Origin: Limnothrix sp. FACHB-406
GTDB taxonomy: Bacteria; Cyanobacteriota; Cyanobacteriia; CACIAM-69d
Length of the DNA stretch: 64,000 nucleotides
Direction of reading: 5' to 3'
NCBI RefSeq assembly: GCF_014698235.1
Contig: NZ_JACJSP010000020.1
Location: 24,547 to 88,546 of the forward strand
Part shown: piece after piece, positions 18,601 through 27,608 of the stretch
Layout: every line of letters begins with the position of its first letter
How positions within the stretch are numbered: position 1 is the stretch's first letter
Translations under genes and position numbers: made by a program
The notes under the pieces: generated by a model
What the model saw: only the letters and a program-made list of their open reading frames with translations
Database searches by the model: none
What the model was told of the DNA's origin: nothing

Positions 18601-18789
18601 GTGCGCCGAGGCAAGGAACTGGTGTTCCAAGGCCGCATGGATTCGCTGAAGCGGTTCAAGGAAGACACCAAGGAAGTGAACAGCGGCTACGAGTGCGGTG
18701 TGAACTCCTCGGGCTTCAACGACTGGCAAATGGGCGACATCATCGAGGCTTACCGCCTGGTGGCCAAGCGTCGCACCCTGTCCCTCTAG
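15631..18789 (+). CDS. infB: translation initiation factor IF-2 (long cyanobacterial form)
   Basis: IF-2 is the GTPase that delivers initiator tRNA to the 30S subunit and promotes subunit joining. The protein has 1052 residues. An IF2_N-type domain ([20 protein letters not shown]) is at the start. A ~450-residue Pro/Ala/Lys/Glu-rich linker follows, including an AKSEAAKSE repeat. A second IF2_N domain is at ~470-520, then the G domain with [24 protein letters not shown] and NKIDKEG. Domains II-IV end at ...[13 protein letters not shown]. The ATG has GAGGAA upstream. The gene closes the rimP-nusA-ylxR-infB operon, and a terminator follows at 18904. The long linker is typical of cyanobacteria. 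Confidence 0.97.
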   Translation: MSTGRVRIYDLARELHLENREILVICEQLNIPFKSHSSTITESEAAQIRAAARQQFANRPAPSSPGQSSAPSVNPASSNPPDLSPSDTPTEGRDSAPAMQKKQQILEIRKPKLRPNTEGAAPEATPPVSRPAPPKLVSPKRAEPARPEAAKSETAKSEAAKSEAVKPEIVAPVNVPAQPSDSPAAPPAASVDLAPAEPSAPRRPAASGDRPAASATPEPIAEKKAELKTPPRPGTAPRPVKKPELVGPPSRPAKPAESKPAEPRAGAPSRPSRPTRPGEAKGPAAGGPGKGAPPTIVELRRPKPVRPTEATADGSADGTAAAPAAKLLEKPTRPASSGEDYENKLNRPTLNRPTKKGKDWEAEEEERARIAKDKAGKNKRRNQVEFEDEDDFEEDDELMMEGVDGQPAPFQVSLSIARPPKPKGVTPPKPAPQPKPVTKKGASRPPQRERREQQVKKERPELITLTEGLTVAELAEKLAVPETEVVKRLFLKGMAVSITQTLDVPTATMVAEELGVMVETAEKESEARKVTEMLDVADLESLQRRPPVVTIMGHVDHGKTTLLDSIRKTKVAQGEAGGITQHIGAYHVQVDQEGGSKKVVFLDTPGHEAFTAMRARGARVTDIAILVVAADDGVQPQTIEALSHARAAEVPIVVAINKIDKEGANPDRVKQELAERGLVPEEWGGDTIMVPVSALKGLYLDDLLENLLLVAEVEDLMANPDRLARGTVIEAHLDRARGPVATLLVQNGTLRVGDILLAGPALGKVRAMIDDRGHRVDAATPSFAVEVLGLSEVPAAGEEFEVFANEKDARAIASQRSDQQRQSRLQQAMASRRVSLTSISGQAQEGELKELNLVLKADVQGSLEAILGSLQQLPQNEVQVRVLLAAPGEISETDIDLAAASSAVVVGFNTTLAPGARRSADEAGIDVREYSVIYKLLDDIQAAMEGMLDPEEVEEPLGQAEVRGVFPVGRGTVAGCYVQSGKLIRDCLLRVRRGKELVFQGRMDSLKRFKEDTKEVNSGYECGVNSSGFNDWQMGDIIEAYRLVAKRRTLSL

Positions 18790-18903
18790 GACATTTTCGG
18801 AAGGTTAATCAGCGAATCAGCCCACTGCTTCGCTGAGGGCGATCGAGTTCATAGTCCGATCGATTCCGGTTCGATCGCCCCATCACCCTTGATCTGGGTT
18901 TTC

Positions 18904-18953
18904 ATCAGCCCCGACTAGTCACTAACCACGTGCTAATCGGGGCTGATTCTTTT
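18904..18953 (+). terminator. terminator of the rimP-infB operon
   Basis: ATCAGCCCCGA (18904-18914) and TCGGGGCTGAT (18937-18947) form an 11-bp perfect stem with a 22-nt loop, followed by TCTTTT. Confidence 0.75.
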
Positions 18954-19097
18954 GTCTGGCATCACAGCCCGATCGCATCGGGTCTGTTAAAACTGACGGA
19001 ATAGTCCAGCGGGGAAACCGAAACCCAAGGTGGCTCTGGATCGTCATTGAGCCATTCTGAGCCTGCTGATTATTTTTGCTGTTTTTGATTGCTTTGA

Positions 19098-19925
19098 ATG
19101 ATTACGCTCTACACTGCTCCGTCCCGTTGGGGGCTGGCTAGCGTCAGTCCGGCTTGCATGGAATTGGAAACTTGGTTGCGCATTGCCGAGTTACCCTACC
19201 AAACAGCCTTAGCCACCGCTCAGGATCTGGCTCAGGCCCCCTATGGCAAAATTCCTTTTATTGAAGAAGCAGGGCAAAAATGGGGCGACACCGCGTTAAT
19301 TATTGAGCGCTTTCGCCAAACCCAAGGTGTTGATTTGGAAGCTGGTTTGAGCCAGGCTGATCGCGCGATCGCCCTGGCTTTCCGTCGCCTGATTAAGGAA
19401 CATCTCTACTGGGGTGGAATTGCGATTCGCTACCGCGATGAAGAAAACTGGCAAGACTATCAAAACTTAGTCTTGACTCTGGTTCCCAGTCACTGGAGCA
19501 AGGCCCAGAGCGTGGCCTTTGCGGAGAAATTTCGCCAAAGCATTCTGCAACAGATGACGCAACAGGGCCTGGGCCGACTGAGTGACGCTGATTTATATCA
19601 ACTCATTACGGCGGATTTGCAGGCCCTTTCGGATTTTCTGGCCGATAAGCCCTTTTTTATGGGCGATCGCCCAACCACGCTGGATGCCACAGCCTACGGT
19701 CACATCGGGAATTTCATTGAGCCACCCTATTCCAGCCCGATCGTGGACTTTGCCCGCCAAAAAACCAACCTCTGCGACCACTACCAGCGCATGTCAGCAC
19801 GCTTTTTTGCCGACAGGGAGACCGAGCAGAAAGCGTCTATGCTGGTTACAAAGCTTGCCCAGCCGTTGGATAGCGCCTTCGCTGAAGAAGCAGGGCCGAT
19901 CGGGTTGTCCATGAATGAACTTTGA
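19098..19925 (+). CDS. glutathione S-transferase family protein
   Basis: This is a 275-residue protein. The N-terminal thioredoxin-like half (ITLYTAPSRWGLASVSPACMELETWLRIAELPYQ, then KIPFIEE and DTALIIERF) and the all-helical C-terminal half (KPFFMGDRPTTLDATAYGHIGNF) match the GST fold, closest in layout to the metaxin/Faxc-like branch. The motif at the usual catalytic position is unclear, so a glutathione-transferring activity is not assured. It stands alone between the infB terminator and a 15-bp repeat array. Confidence 0.82.
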   Translation: MITLYTAPSRWGLASVSPACMELETWLRIAELPYQTALATAQDLAQAPYGKIPFIEEAGQKWGDTALIIERFRQTQGVDLEAGLSQADRAIALAFRRLIKEHLYWGGIAIRYRDEENWQDYQNLVLTLVPSHWSKAQSVAFAEKFRQSILQQMTQQGLGRLSDADLYQLITADLQALSDFLADKPFFMGDRPTTLDATAYGHIGNFIEPPYSSPIVDFARQKTNLCDHYQRMSARFFADRETEQKASMLVTKLAQPLDSAFAEEAGPIGLSMNEL

Positions 19926-19995
19926 TCAATGAATTTTGATCAAACCAGCCGTCATTCAACTGGCCGTAGTCCAATCAGTTTGGTCTGGACTAGCC

Positions 19996-20070
19996 TTGAT
20001 GAAACCGGTCTTGATTAAAACAGCCTTGATTCAACTGGCTTTCATTCAACCGGCTTTCATTCAACCGGCT
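19996..20070. repeat. array of five degenerate 15-bp repeats
   Basis: There are five back-to-back 15-bp units, TTGATGAAACCGGTC to TTCATTCAACCGGCT. The last two are identical, and similar degenerate words continue upstream to about 19930. The array fills the gap between the GST gene and the next membrane protein gene. Confidence 0.75.
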
Positions 20071-20120
20071 GAGCAACTAACACACAGAACGAACCAAACA
20101 GAGAGGGAAGGAGGTCGATC

Positions 20121-21182
20121 GTGCAGGGGCCAAAACGCGATCCGTATCTTTGGGTGCATTTGGCGGGGTTGGCAGCGCTGCCCCTCTGTGCGGAGTTGTG
20201 TTTACTGGGGCTGGCGGCGGGGGATCCTCTGCTGCCGGGTGGCTGGGACTGGCTGTTGGTGGGGCTGTTGGGAACTGCTCCAATCGTGGCCATGCAGTGG
20301 TTACGCCCGTTTTATCCCTTTTCGGTTTTGCTGGTGAGCCTGCGGGCCGATCGCCTCAACGAAACGCAGCAACGAATTTTGCAACGCTGGGCCGGCTGGG
20401 AAACCAAGGCGATCGCGCTGGTTGCGTCCCTTTTGGTGCTTTGGGCTTTGCAACGGCTGGATCAACTCTCCCCCTTGGCGGCGGAAATTGCCCCCCTGGA
20501 TCAACGGGCGATCGGGCTGTTGGTGGTGTGGTTGGGAGCGCTTTTGGGCAGCCTGCTGCTCACCGTTGCCCTCGTGTCTTTGTGGGTGTTGCTCACTCCG
20601 CAGACCGCCTTCAGCGCGATCGAGCCTTTTCCCGTTGGCAACGTTCCCGGCAGCTTCCTGCGCCTCAGTGTCCGGCTCACCAAAGTCTTACCGGATTTGG
20701 AAAATGCCCCAGTGGCCGCGCCCGCCAAGGTTCCTGAACCAGAGTCAGCAACGCCCCCAGCCCCTCCAGAAACCACCAATGCGCCCCAGGAAGAGGCCGC
20801 CGCGATCGCCCCGGAGAATCTCCCGAGTCCTGGTGATCCCGAGCCACTGGATGCCACTGAGCCAGCGAGCACGACTGAGCCACTGGATCCCCCTGAATTA
20901 GTGACGGATTCGGCGGCTGTTGAGGAGAGCGAGTCTCCTGAGGAGAGCGAGTCTACGGAATCTGGGCCGATCGCAAGCACTCCTAATGAGCCTGAGTCGA
21001 TCGAGTCTACGGAACCTGAGCCGATCGAGTCTACGGAACCAGACTCCACCGAACCGGAACCCACCGAAGCGACCAGCAATCCCGAAACAGCAAACCAAGC
21101 CGCCGATGATGATGATTGGGGCGATATGGTCAGCGATAGTGACAACCACAGCGATGGCGGTAATGATGGCGATGGCCACTAG
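20121..21182 (+). CDS. low-complexity-tail membrane protein
   Basis: This is a 353-residue protein. The first ~200 residues hold four hydrophobic spans (about 10-33, 41-57, 94-114 and 133-158), including PFYPFSVLLVSLRADRLNETQQRIL. From ~205 to the end is a low-complexity tail of Glu, Pro, Ser and Thr, with repeats such as ESTEPEPIESTEPDSTEP, finishing in Asp/Gly/His. This layout matches a cyanobacterial family of unknown function annotated only by its low-complexity tail. The GTG start is well supported by AAGGAGG 7 nt upstream. A bidirectional terminator follows. Confidence 0.75.
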   Translation: MQGPKRDPYLWVHLAGLAALPLCAELCLLGLAAGDPLLPGGWDWLLVGLLGTAPIVAMQWLRPFYPFSVLLVSLRADRLNETQQRILQRWAGWETKAIALVASLLVLWALQRLDQLSPLAAEIAPLDQRAIGLLVVWLGALLGSLLLTVALVSLWVLLTPQTAFSAIEPFPVGNVPGSFLRLSVRLTKVLPDLENAPVAAPAKVPEPESATPPAPPETTNAPQEEAAAIAPENLPSPGDPEPLDATEPASTTEPLDPPELVTDSAAVEESESPEESESTESGPIASTPNEPESIESTEPEPIESTEPDSTEPEPTEATSNPETANQAADDDDWGDMVSDSDNHSDGGNDGDGH

Positions 21183-21233
21183 GTTCAGAGCATCGGCTTA
21201 AACAGTTTGGTTGAACAAAAAGTTGAACAAAAG

Positions 21234-21270
21234 CAAAACCCGACCTAGCGCAATGCCAAGTCGGGTTTTG
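21234..21270. terminator. bidirectional terminator between membrane protein gene and tmRNA
   Basis: CAAAACCCGAC (21234-21244) and GTCGGGTTTTG (21260-21270) form an 11-bp stem whose arms give a U-run in both directions. It would end both the plus-strand membrane protein transcript and the minus-strand tmRNA precursor. Confidence 0.75.
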
Positions 21271-21322
21271 AGCGAGTTAATGCGTTTTTCTGATTAGCAA
21301 TCAGTGATTAACCGTAACGGAG

Positions 21323-21718
21323 TGGAGCTGGAGGGAGTCGAACCCATCGTCCGCACCAAGTAGTTATACCTTGTTCATTCACAGGCTTAGTCTCGTTGAC
21401 CCTTGAGACAGGGACCGCTACTTAATCCCTAGCGGTAGGATGCCTCGATTAAAGTCTTTGCTAGCAGGCCAACCGAAGAAGACCGGACAGCGCATCCGTT
21501 GGGGTTAAACTCGGTGACCTTAACGGAGTCGGACAGCGAGTGCTCAACCGTCTAGTTAGAGGTGTTACAAAACTTAGGCAACAGCCACAGTCTTGCGAGC
21601 GAAAGGAACGATGTTGTTCGCATCTACTTTTTTGAGCCATTGATTTACGAGAGTTAGCCCGCTCTCGGCCTGCATCACTCAGTACCTGTTCCCAGCACGT
21701 CGAAACCGTGACAGCCCC
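21323..21718 (-). ncRNA. ssrA: transfer-messenger RNA (tmRNA), one-piece
   Basis: tmRNA rescues stalled ribosomes with SmpB and tags the product for proteolysis. On the minus strand the 5' end reads GGGGCTGTCACGGTTTCGAC and the 3' end GGTTCGACTCCCTCCAGCTCCA. GGGGCUG and CAGCUCC form the 7-bp acceptor stem, and the T-arm is complete. The tag frame lies at 21574-21621, starting GCG-AAC-AAC and encoding ANNIVPFARKTVAVA before TAA. This is the cyanobacterial ANNIV...FAR type. The molecule is contiguous, not the permuted two-piece form known from some cyanobacteria. The terminal CCA after the discriminator A is apparently not encoded. Confidence 0.95.
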
Positions 21719-21995
21719 GTGGTGTTAGCAGTGTTTTCCAGCGCTTTTAGGGTTGCGATCGCCCCAAGCTAGGTTTGGCAACGGCCATTCCAGGAGGGCA
21801 ACAGCAGACTAAGTTGAGCTTTCAGGAATCAAGGCATTAATTAGTGCATCCCCAATTAATTTGTTCCTCGGTGCTCTTAAGCTGGCTGCTATGGGAGTAG
21901 ATAACCATCGTTGAATGCTCCTGTATTCTATCGCGATTGGCGGGCGATCGGGCAAGGGCAATTGGGCGATCGGGGCGAAATTTCCCTACTGGTGG

Positions 21996-22382
21996 CTACG
22001 GTTTTACACCCTGGAAAGCTGCCAGCCCAAGCGCGAGCCAACTGACAATGAGACCCACACCCCCGATCGGGGTAATGACACCCAAAATTTTGGGCGCGCC
22101 GAAACTGAGGGCATAAAGGCTGCCACTGAACAGCACCATCCCCAACAGGGCAGACACCCCGGAGATCGGGAGGCTCGGGGCCACGGGTTTGGGCATCGCG
22201 CCCATCGCCACCGCAACCATCCCCAACAGCAGCGCATGGATGAGTTGATAGCGGGCAGCCGTTTCAAAAATCGCCAAGGCGCGATCGCTCAGTTTTTCCG
22301 CTAATACATGGCTGCCGAAGGCCCCAGCCGCCACCGCCATTGCTCCTAAAAATCCAGCCCCGCCTAAAAACCAACGTTCCAT
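21996..22382 (-). CDS. DUF423 family membrane protein
   Basis: This 128-residue protein has four hydrophobic segments. The N-terminus (FLGGAGFLGAMAVAAGAFGSHVL) and AARYQLIHALLLGMVAVAM near residue 45 are the hallmark of DUF423 (YwdK/YgdD-like) inner-membrane proteins of unknown function. The ATG at 22382 (MERWFLG) fits family length; an upstream in-frame start would only add Asn/Ser-rich residues encoded by degenerate repeats. It lies 280 bp from the tmRNA 5' end. Confidence 0.88.
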   Translation of the reverse strand: MERWFLGGAGFLGAMAVAAGAFGSHVLAEKLSDRALAIFETAARYQLIHALLLGMVAVAMGAMPKPVAPSLPISGVSALLGMVLFSGSLYALSFGAPKILGVITPIGGVGLIVSWLALGLAAFQGVKP

Positions 22383-22574
22383 TTGATTCACACCAGATTT
22401 ATTGATACCAGAATTATTAAAACCAGATTTTCTTGACACCGAATTTTAATGAATTCGGCCTTCCCTTAATTCCGAAAGCCATACTCAAGCACAAAGAAAT
22501 CGGGATGAAAGCCAGCCAGAGGCTCTCGCAATTTAACCAATTCAGATTCAGGGCCGTGAATTGCTAGGCAGAAC

Positions 22575-24047
22575 CTAGGCAGAAGCGTGATGAATTGCCA
22601 TGATCTGATCCGCAGCCCGTTGACCCGATCGATAGGCTCCGTGAACCGTGGCCGCGTGATTGCGAGAGGTGGCTTCCCCGGCAAAAAACAGGCGATCGGC
22701 CACGGGTTTGGTCAGTTGACCGCGATCGCTCAAGGTCGCCCCCACTCGCAGGAAGGAATAGGAACCGCCCGCAAAGGGATCGCGCCCCCAGCGAGTCACC
22801 CAAACCGCCGTTGGGTCAGGAATTTTGGGGCCAAACATCCGTCGCAGAGCCTTGAGGGCACTGGCGGCCTGTTGCCCGTCGCTGAGAGCTTCCAGCTCGT
22901 GGCCCTGTTGCGCCGCATTAAACCCCAGCAAAATGGGGCGATCACTGACCCGCTGGAAATTCACCCACTCATTCCACAGACCCGGCGGATCGGAAACAAA
23001 CCCGATCCAATCCGGCTCTGAGGGCCAAAAGGAGCGAGGGAATTCTAAATAGATTTTGTTCAGAATACCCATTCCCAGTCGATTGATGGCGCTTTGGTGG
23101 GTCTCGGGCAGGGCCGGGGCAAAGGTCACTTGACCCGACTGCAACACCCCGATCGGCAAGGTCACCACGGCCGCGATCCCAACCCATTCGCCGCGATTGG
23201 TGGTGATTTTGACTCCCTGTTGATCATGCTCAATTCGGCGCACCACCTGGTTGAGCTGCAATGTCAAACCACTGGATAAGCGACGGGCGATCGAGTCGTA
23301 GCCGGTGGGGAACAGCACATCTGCCCCCTCAAAACCGTCGCCCGCATCCCACTCATTGGCCGATAGCTCCGCCATCGATCCGGCATATTCATGCTCGATC
23401 GACCCCTTCAGTAATGTCCAAACCGCCCGTTCATCGTCGGCCGTGAGGTTAGCCCGCTGAACCAAGGCTTGCAAGTCCGCTAGCAGTGGGCGATCGGTGG
23501 AACGCTTTTCCCGCAACCGGTTCTGTTGAGCCAACACCTGCTCTAACACCTGCTCTAGGCGATCGTGCCGGGCATCATCAACTAACCGACCATCCCAGTC
23601 ATAAAGCCACTGATTTTCGGCATCCGTGGCCACGGTGGGAATTTGCCACTGCTGAGCCAAGGCGGTGATCGGGTTGCCCTGGATGCCATGGATCCAACTG
23701 GCTCCCAAATCCAGCGCCACCCCCTTCAGGGCCGAGGGTCGCAAAGACCACAAACGCCCCCCGACCCGATCGCGCCCCTCCAGCACTACCGGATCCCATC
23801 CGCGCGATCGCAACTGACGGGCGGCGGCCAACCCGGCAATTCCCGCCCCAATAATCAAGACCCGGCGGGACGAGTCCGCCTGCGTTAACCCCGTCATTGG
23901 TGAGGATTGTGTTGATGGGGACTGTGTTGATGGGACTTGTTTGGATGACGATTGTTGAGCATTCAGCCCCCATCCCTGACCACAACTCACCAGACCAGCA
24001 CCGGCCACACCACCCAGCATTAACCGCAAGAATCGATCGCGCTTCAT
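22575..24047 (-). CDS. FAD-dependent flavin amine oxidase, probable lipoprotein
   Basis: This 490-residue enzyme belongs to the flavin-containing amine oxidase family, which oxidises primary or secondary amines with FAD; the substrate is not evident. The FAD Rossmann motif VLIIGAGIAGLAAARQL is at about residue 60, followed by VVLEGRDRVGGRL. LDLGASWIHG lies in the substrate region, and the C-terminal LFFAGEATSRNHAATVHGAYRSG closes the flavin site. The N-terminus (MKRDRFLRLMLGG...GLVSC) is basic-hydrophobic with an LVSC lipobox, so the protein is probably exported and lipid-anchored. A Ser/Thr/Gln repeat linker, encoded by 15-bp DNA repeats, follows the anchor. The gene is divergent from the FCL-MoaD gene. 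Confidence 0.85.
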   Translation of the reverse strand: MKRDRFLRLMLGGVAGAGLVSCGQGWGLNAQQSSSKQVPSTQSPSTQSSPMTGLTQADSSRRVLIIGAGIAGLAAARQLRSRGWDPVVLEGRDRVGGRLWSLRPSALKGVALDLGASWIHGIQGNPITALAQQWQIPTVATDAENQWLYDWDGRLVDDARHDRLEQVLEQVLAQQNRLREKRSTDRPLLADLQALVQRANLTADDERAVWTLLKGSIEHEYAGSMAELSANEWDAGDGFEGADVLFPTGYDSIARRLSSGLTLQLNQVVRRIEHDQQGVKITTNRGEWVGIAAVVTLPIGVLQSGQVTFAPALPETHQSAINRLGMGILNKIYLEFPRSFWPSEPDWIGFVSDPPGLWNEWVNFQRVSDRPILLGFNAAQQGHELEALSDGQQAASALKALRRMFGPKIPDPTAVWVTRWGRDPFAGGSYSFLRVGATLSDRGQLTKPVADRLFFAGEATSRNHAATVHGAYRSGQRAADQIMAIHHASA

Positions 24048-24259
24048 GGCCAACGCGCCACCCTTTACCGCTCGTTTTTTCCAGGATAGGCCGCCAACTC
24101 CAGGCCTGGATTAGCCCTCTCCCAGTTGACCAGAGGCAATCAACGGCAGCTCCTAGCCATCTCCATTAATCTTCCTGAATTACCCACTGATTCCCATGAT
24201 TCGGGCCCGGTAATTGGGTTACCATCGAAGACCCGCGCTTGCATTGGGTCCGCTCTGCC

Positions 24260-25096
24260 ATGTATCGTCCCAATCCAGAAAAAAAGCCGCTACGTAGAGC
24301 GCTGTTACTGCAACGCCAGGTTATGCCGCAAAACAAATGGCACAACCTCAGCACGGCCCTGCGCGATCGGATCCAGTCTCTCCCAGAGTGGCAAACGGCA
24401 CAGGTGATTTTTGCCTATGTGAGCCATCGTTTGGAGCCGGATATTTTGCCCTTGGCGCAAACGGAGTTGGGACGCAACAAAATTTGGGTGTTGCCCCGTT
24501 GCCAAGGGGAATTGCTGATTTGGCATCGCTGGCAACCGGGTGAACCGCTGGAACCGGGGGCCTATGGGGTTCAGGAACCCGCTAGCGATGCGCCCGTGGT
24601 GGAACCAACGGCGGCGGATTTAGTTTTGGCCCCCTGCGTTGGGGCCGATCGCCTGGGCTATCGGCTAGGCTACGGGGGAGGGTACTACGATCGACTGTTG
24701 GCGGAGGTGCGCTCCAATACCCACACGATCGGCGTATGTTTCGACTTTGCCCTATTGGACGCGCTACCCACGGATCCTTGGGATCGGCAATTTGAAGCCT
24801 TTTGCACCGAAAGCCAGGTGATTCACCCCCAATCCCACGGCCCCACCCAAATTCGGATCACGATCAAACTTTTTGCCGTCTATCAAGAAACATTCGGCAA
24901 ATCAGAGCTAATTTGGGAATTGCCCGCTGGTATCACGGCCGGTGAAGTTTGTGATCTGATGATCCAAAAACATCCCAACCTGGAACATTGGCGAAACATG
25001 ACCCGCTTCGGCATTAACTTTCAGTTTGTGCCCGATAGTACCCTGCTGCGGGATGGGGATGAACTGGTTTTAATTCCACCGGTCAGCGGCGGTTAA
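24260..25096 (+). CDS. 5-formyltetrahydrofolate cyclo-ligase fused to a MoaD/ThiS-like sulfur carrier domain
   Basis: This is a 278-residue protein with two domains in one uninterrupted frame. Residues 1 to ~190 are 5-formyl-THF cyclo-ligase (MTHFS), which uses ATP to turn 5-formyl-THF into 5,10-methenyl-THF. They include the ADP-binding loop LGYRLGYGGGYYDRLL (132-147) and LVLAPCVGAD. After a short HPQSHGPTQ linker, residues ~197-278 are a complete beta-grasp domain of the MoaD type (IKLFAVYQETFGKSE, TAGEVCDLM, LLRDGDELVLIPPVSGG). It ends exactly at the Gly-Gly needed for thiocarboxylation in molybdopterin synthesis. The ATG at 24260 was chosen over an upstream TTG. No MoaE or MoeB gene is nearby. 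A frameshift-free fusion is what the sequence shows; function of the fusion is inference. Confidence 0.85.
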   Translation: MYRPNPEKKPLRRALLLQRQVMPQNKWHNLSTALRDRIQSLPEWQTAQVIFAYVSHRLEPDILPLAQTELGRNKIWVLPRCQGELLIWHRWQPGEPLEPGAYGVQEPASDAPVVEPTAADLVLAPCVGADRLGYRLGYGGGYYDRLLAEVRSNTHTIGVCFDFALLDALPTDPWDRQFEAFCTESQVIHPQSHGPTQIRITIKLFAVYQETFGKSELIWELPAGITAGEVCDLMIQKHPNLEHWRNMTRFGINFQFVPDSTLLRDGDELVLIPPVSGG

Positions 25097-25125
25097 TTGT
25101 TCCGTTGTGATTTCCAAGTTGGATC

Positions 25126-25156
25126 GCGCCTGACTCAGTCATGCTGGGTCAGGCGC
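25126..25156. terminator. hairpin between convergent genes
   Basis: GCGCCTGACTCA (25126-25137) pairs with TGGGTCAGGCGC (25145-25156), 12 bp with one G-U pair and a 7-nt loop. It lies midway between the convergent FCL-MoaD and metallo-hydrolase genes. T-runs are weak, so termination strength is uncertain. Confidence 0.5.
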
Positions 25157-25202
25157 AGTATTGATGCGATTAATGCGTCTGAAATCCTTTGTCTGCTTCC
25201 AG

Positions 25203-26057
25203 TCAGGGAATTTTGAATTCCATCCCTTCACGAGCCAGGAAAGAATCGGGCGATCGCTCCTTCAGTTGCCGTTCCACTTCATCCAGAAAATCATCGCTGT
25301 GGTTTGGCTCGTGGTGAAAGACCGCCAGATGCTTTACGCCCGCCACTTCCGCCAACTTGACTCCCTCTTGCCAAGTGGAGTGACCCCAACCCACCTTGGA
25401 CGATCGGGGGTTGTTGTATTCCTCATCGGTGTACATGGCATCGTAAATCAGCACGTCTGCCTCACGAGACAGTTGCACCACGTGCTCATCCATTCGATCA
25501 GGCAAATGCTCTGTATCCGTGGCATAGACCACCGTTTTTCCGTTCCAGGTAATCCGGTAGCCCATGGCTCCGTTGGGATGATTGAGCAGCCCCGTCTCAA
25601 TTTCAATATCCCCATCCACCACAAACTGATCCCCAGCCGTTAGGTCATAAAAATCGACCTCCGCCTTGATCTGTCCCACGGGAATTGGGGAATGGGGATT
25701 CAGAATTCGATCGCAAAAATGATGTTTCAGCGGCTCGCCCGTATTCGTTTGGCACCCATACACCGTCAGCCGATTGCCCGGCGTGAACAGGGGCGCGAAG
25801 AACGGCACACCCTGAATGTGATCCCAGTGGTAATGCGTGAAAAACAGAAAAGCATCCAGCGTTTCGCCAGGAGCCATTGACTCAGCCAAAGACCGCAGGC
25901 CCGTACCGCCATCAAAAATTAAGCGCCGCCCGCCAACACACAACTCCACGCAGGACGTGTTGCCGCCATACCGCACAGTGGACTTGCCCGGTGCAGGAAT
26001 GCTGCCTCGCACGCCCCAGAAACGGACTAGAAAATCGGGTGAAAGCGCAATCTCCAT
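25203..26057 (-). CDS. MBL-fold metallo-hydrolase
   Basis: This 284-residue protein belongs to the metallo-beta-lactamase superfamily. The metal-binding motif HYHWDHIQG (HxHxDH) is near residue 92. Further ligands are likely in TGLLNHPNGA, VYATDTEHLPD and the C-terminal VFHHEPNH. The N-terminal FWGVRGSIPAPG...YGGNTSC is typical of the PhnP/cyclic-phosphodiesterase-like branch. The substrate is unknown; a phosphodiesterase-type activity is plausible. I choose the ATG at 26057 (MEIALSPDFLVRF) because it starts just before conserved sequence and has AGG upstream. An in-frame ATG at 26165 would add 36 residues. Confidence 0.88.
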   Translation of the reverse strand: MEIALSPDFLVRFWGVRGSIPAPGKSTVRYGGNTSCVELCVGGRRLIFDGGTGLRSLAESMAPGETLDAFLFFTHYHWDHIQGVPFFAPLFTPGNRLTVYGCQTNTGEPLKHHFCDRILNPHSPIPVGQIKAEVDFYDLTAGDQFVVDGDIEIETGLLNHPNGAMGYRITWNGKTVVYATDTEHLPDRMDEHVVQLSREADVLIYDAMYTDEEYNNPRSSKVGWGHSTWQEGVKLAEVAGVKHLAVFHHEPNHSDDFLDEVERQLKERSPDSFLAREGMEFKIP

Positions 26058-26165
26058 ATTGCCTACATCAAACAAGACCGGAGCAAGCAGATCCGGATTG
26101 GACGGGCTAGGTGATCGCAATTCTCTTAGTGAGTGCAGCACCAAGGCACTGACCCAATCGAGCAA

Positions 26166-26625
26166 CTGAGTATTCTCTAGCCAGGGTTATCGAGCTGCGC
26201 GATCGGTTGAAAAGCCTAATCGCTGCGGATCTGAGTTGATCACTAACACTAAGTTGATCACTGAGCTGATCGTGACTGATCGTGCGGATCGAGGGTTTGC
26301 TGAGAATGCTTAACGCAAATTGCCCGATGCTATGAGGCAAACTTATGGCCCCAGAACACCTCCTGTTGAGCCTAGCATAGACCGCGAGGATGGGCACTAA
26401 CTACCTAGTTCCATTCCCGATCGCGCTGTTCCGTGCAAATTATCGGGAGCCGGCCAAAATCTAGCGCATGTTTGCACCAAAGCTCAGATTTTGGCCATCC
26501 CACCCTAAACTTCAGCCCAAAATTGGCTCGATCGCCAGCGTCAAAAAATTCCAGCAACCGAAACAATTGAACCCCAACTTTCTGATCGGGCGCTGGTTCC
26601 GGGCTTCTTCTGGCGCTGCAACAGC
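26166..26625. other. intergenic region
   Basis: 460 bp between two minus-strand genes. It holds several TTGATCACT/TGATCGTGACTGATCG words around 26220-26290 and nothing that looks coding. Confidence 0.4.
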
Positions 26626-27147
26626 CTACGGATTAGCCACCGGTTTGCTGGAGTTGGCTTCCTCCGATACTTCCTGGGTCACCAAAACCGCACAGGGACA
26701 ATGGTGCAGCACATAGTTACTGACACTGCCCATGAATAGCTCACTCAGCGTCGATTGACGACGATGCCCCACCACCACCAAATCCGCTTCCCAGGTGTGG
26801 GCAAGCTGACAAATGACCTTACCGGGCGAACCATGGTTTTGCGACCACTCGGCAGGAATTTGGCGTTCTGCGGCCACGTCGGCCAAAACTTTGAGCTGTT
26901 GTAGATTTTGGTCAATATAGGATTGCCAAGCCTCGTGATAGCGCTGCAACAAAGCATCATCAGGCAGAAAAGCCGGCACAAAAAATAAATCGTCGCCGGG
27001 GGGCATAGGGGCATTGCCTTCGCCGGGAAACAGCACATGCAGCAACATGACCGACGCGCCTAGTTTTTCAGCCAGGTCAATCCCCTGACGAAAAGGAGCA
27101 TGGTCAACGGAAGGATCTTCAATGGCAATCAAAATTTTGTGATACAT
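26626..27147 (-). CDS. universal stress protein (UspA family)
   Basis: This 173-residue protein begins MYHKILIAIEDPSVDHAPF, the standard UspA first strand. The C-terminal ATP-binding motif VVGHRRQSTLSELFMGSVSNYVLHHCPCAVLV gives the G-x2-G-x9-G-(S/T)-like pattern in variant form (GHRRQ..., GSVSN). UspA proteins bind ATP or AMP and help in stress survival; partners are not visible here. The start is set by AAGGAGCC 8-9 nt before the ATG at 27147; 27 further in-frame upstream residues are unlike the family. A ~10-residue Glu/Ser tail follows the domain. Confidence 0.9.
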   Translation of the reverse strand: MYHKILIAIEDPSVDHAPFRQGIDLAEKLGASVMLLHVLFPGEGNAPMPPGDDLFFVPAFLPDDALLQRYHEAWQSYIDQNLQQLKVLADVAAERQIPAEWSQNHGSPGKVICQLAHTWEADLVVVGHRRQSTLSELFMGSVSNYVLHHCPCAVLVTQEVSEEANSSKPVANP

Positions 27148-27413
27148 GGCTAGGCTCCTTGAGGGCTGGCTGGGATCAAAAAAGCGGGCCGCGTCAGCCA
27201 GAGTTAACGAGGGATCGCTGCAAATCAAAACCGGGGCCGTCCCAGAATGATCAGCGATCGCCGAATTTAGTCATACCAAAAAATAGTTAAGTGCTTGTTA
27301 AGTTTCAGGCCGAATTAGAAACCATCTCTAGTGTCTCTGATTCTCAATTCAATGTCTAGAAGTTGCCATATTTATTGATAATTCCATGAGCAGCAAGTTC
27401 CATCATTTTGTAT

Positions 27414-27608
27414 TCAATTAAATTCATCAATAAATTCACTATCTGGGTTATTGTCTATTTTTTGATTAATGAGATGCATTTTATTTTTTATCTTGGCTAT
27501 TTTTGAATCCACATTCAAATCCAGATGCGAATCAATATTTTCTGCCAGGATATAATTTAAGGGTATAGTCTGGCGAGAATTTTTGACCCCATTGAATTTC
27601 TCCTTCAA
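27414..27608 (-). CDS. small AT-rich hypothetical ORF
   Basis: A 64-codon frame, rich in Lys, Asn and Ile, lies within an AT-rich island (about 27250-27680) that differs sharply from the surrounding DNA. No Shine-Dalgarno or family motif is recognised. It may be a remnant of inserted DNA or not a gene at all. Confidence 0.2.
   Translation of the reverse strand: MKEKFNGVKNSRQTIPLNYILAENIDSHLDLNVDSKIAKIKNKMHLINQKIDNNPDSEFIDEFN

Noticed and set aside
16870..18729. 619-codon open frame antisense to infB
   Set aside because: It lies entirely opposite the strongly conserved IF-2 G domain. Its His/Gly/Leu-rich composition is that of a reverse-frame shadow of GC-rich coding DNA, with no family motif.
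19936..20337. 133-codon frame with an ALIQLAFIQPAFIQPA-like repeat
   Set aside because: The apparent pentapeptide repeat results from the 15-bp DNA array, and the frame then runs out of register through the well-supported membrane protein gene starting at 20121.
21323..21340. a separate tRNA gene suggested by the T-arm sequence
   Set aside because: The T-arm and acceptor stem belong to the tmRNA, which pairs with its 5' end at 21718 and includes a tag frame.
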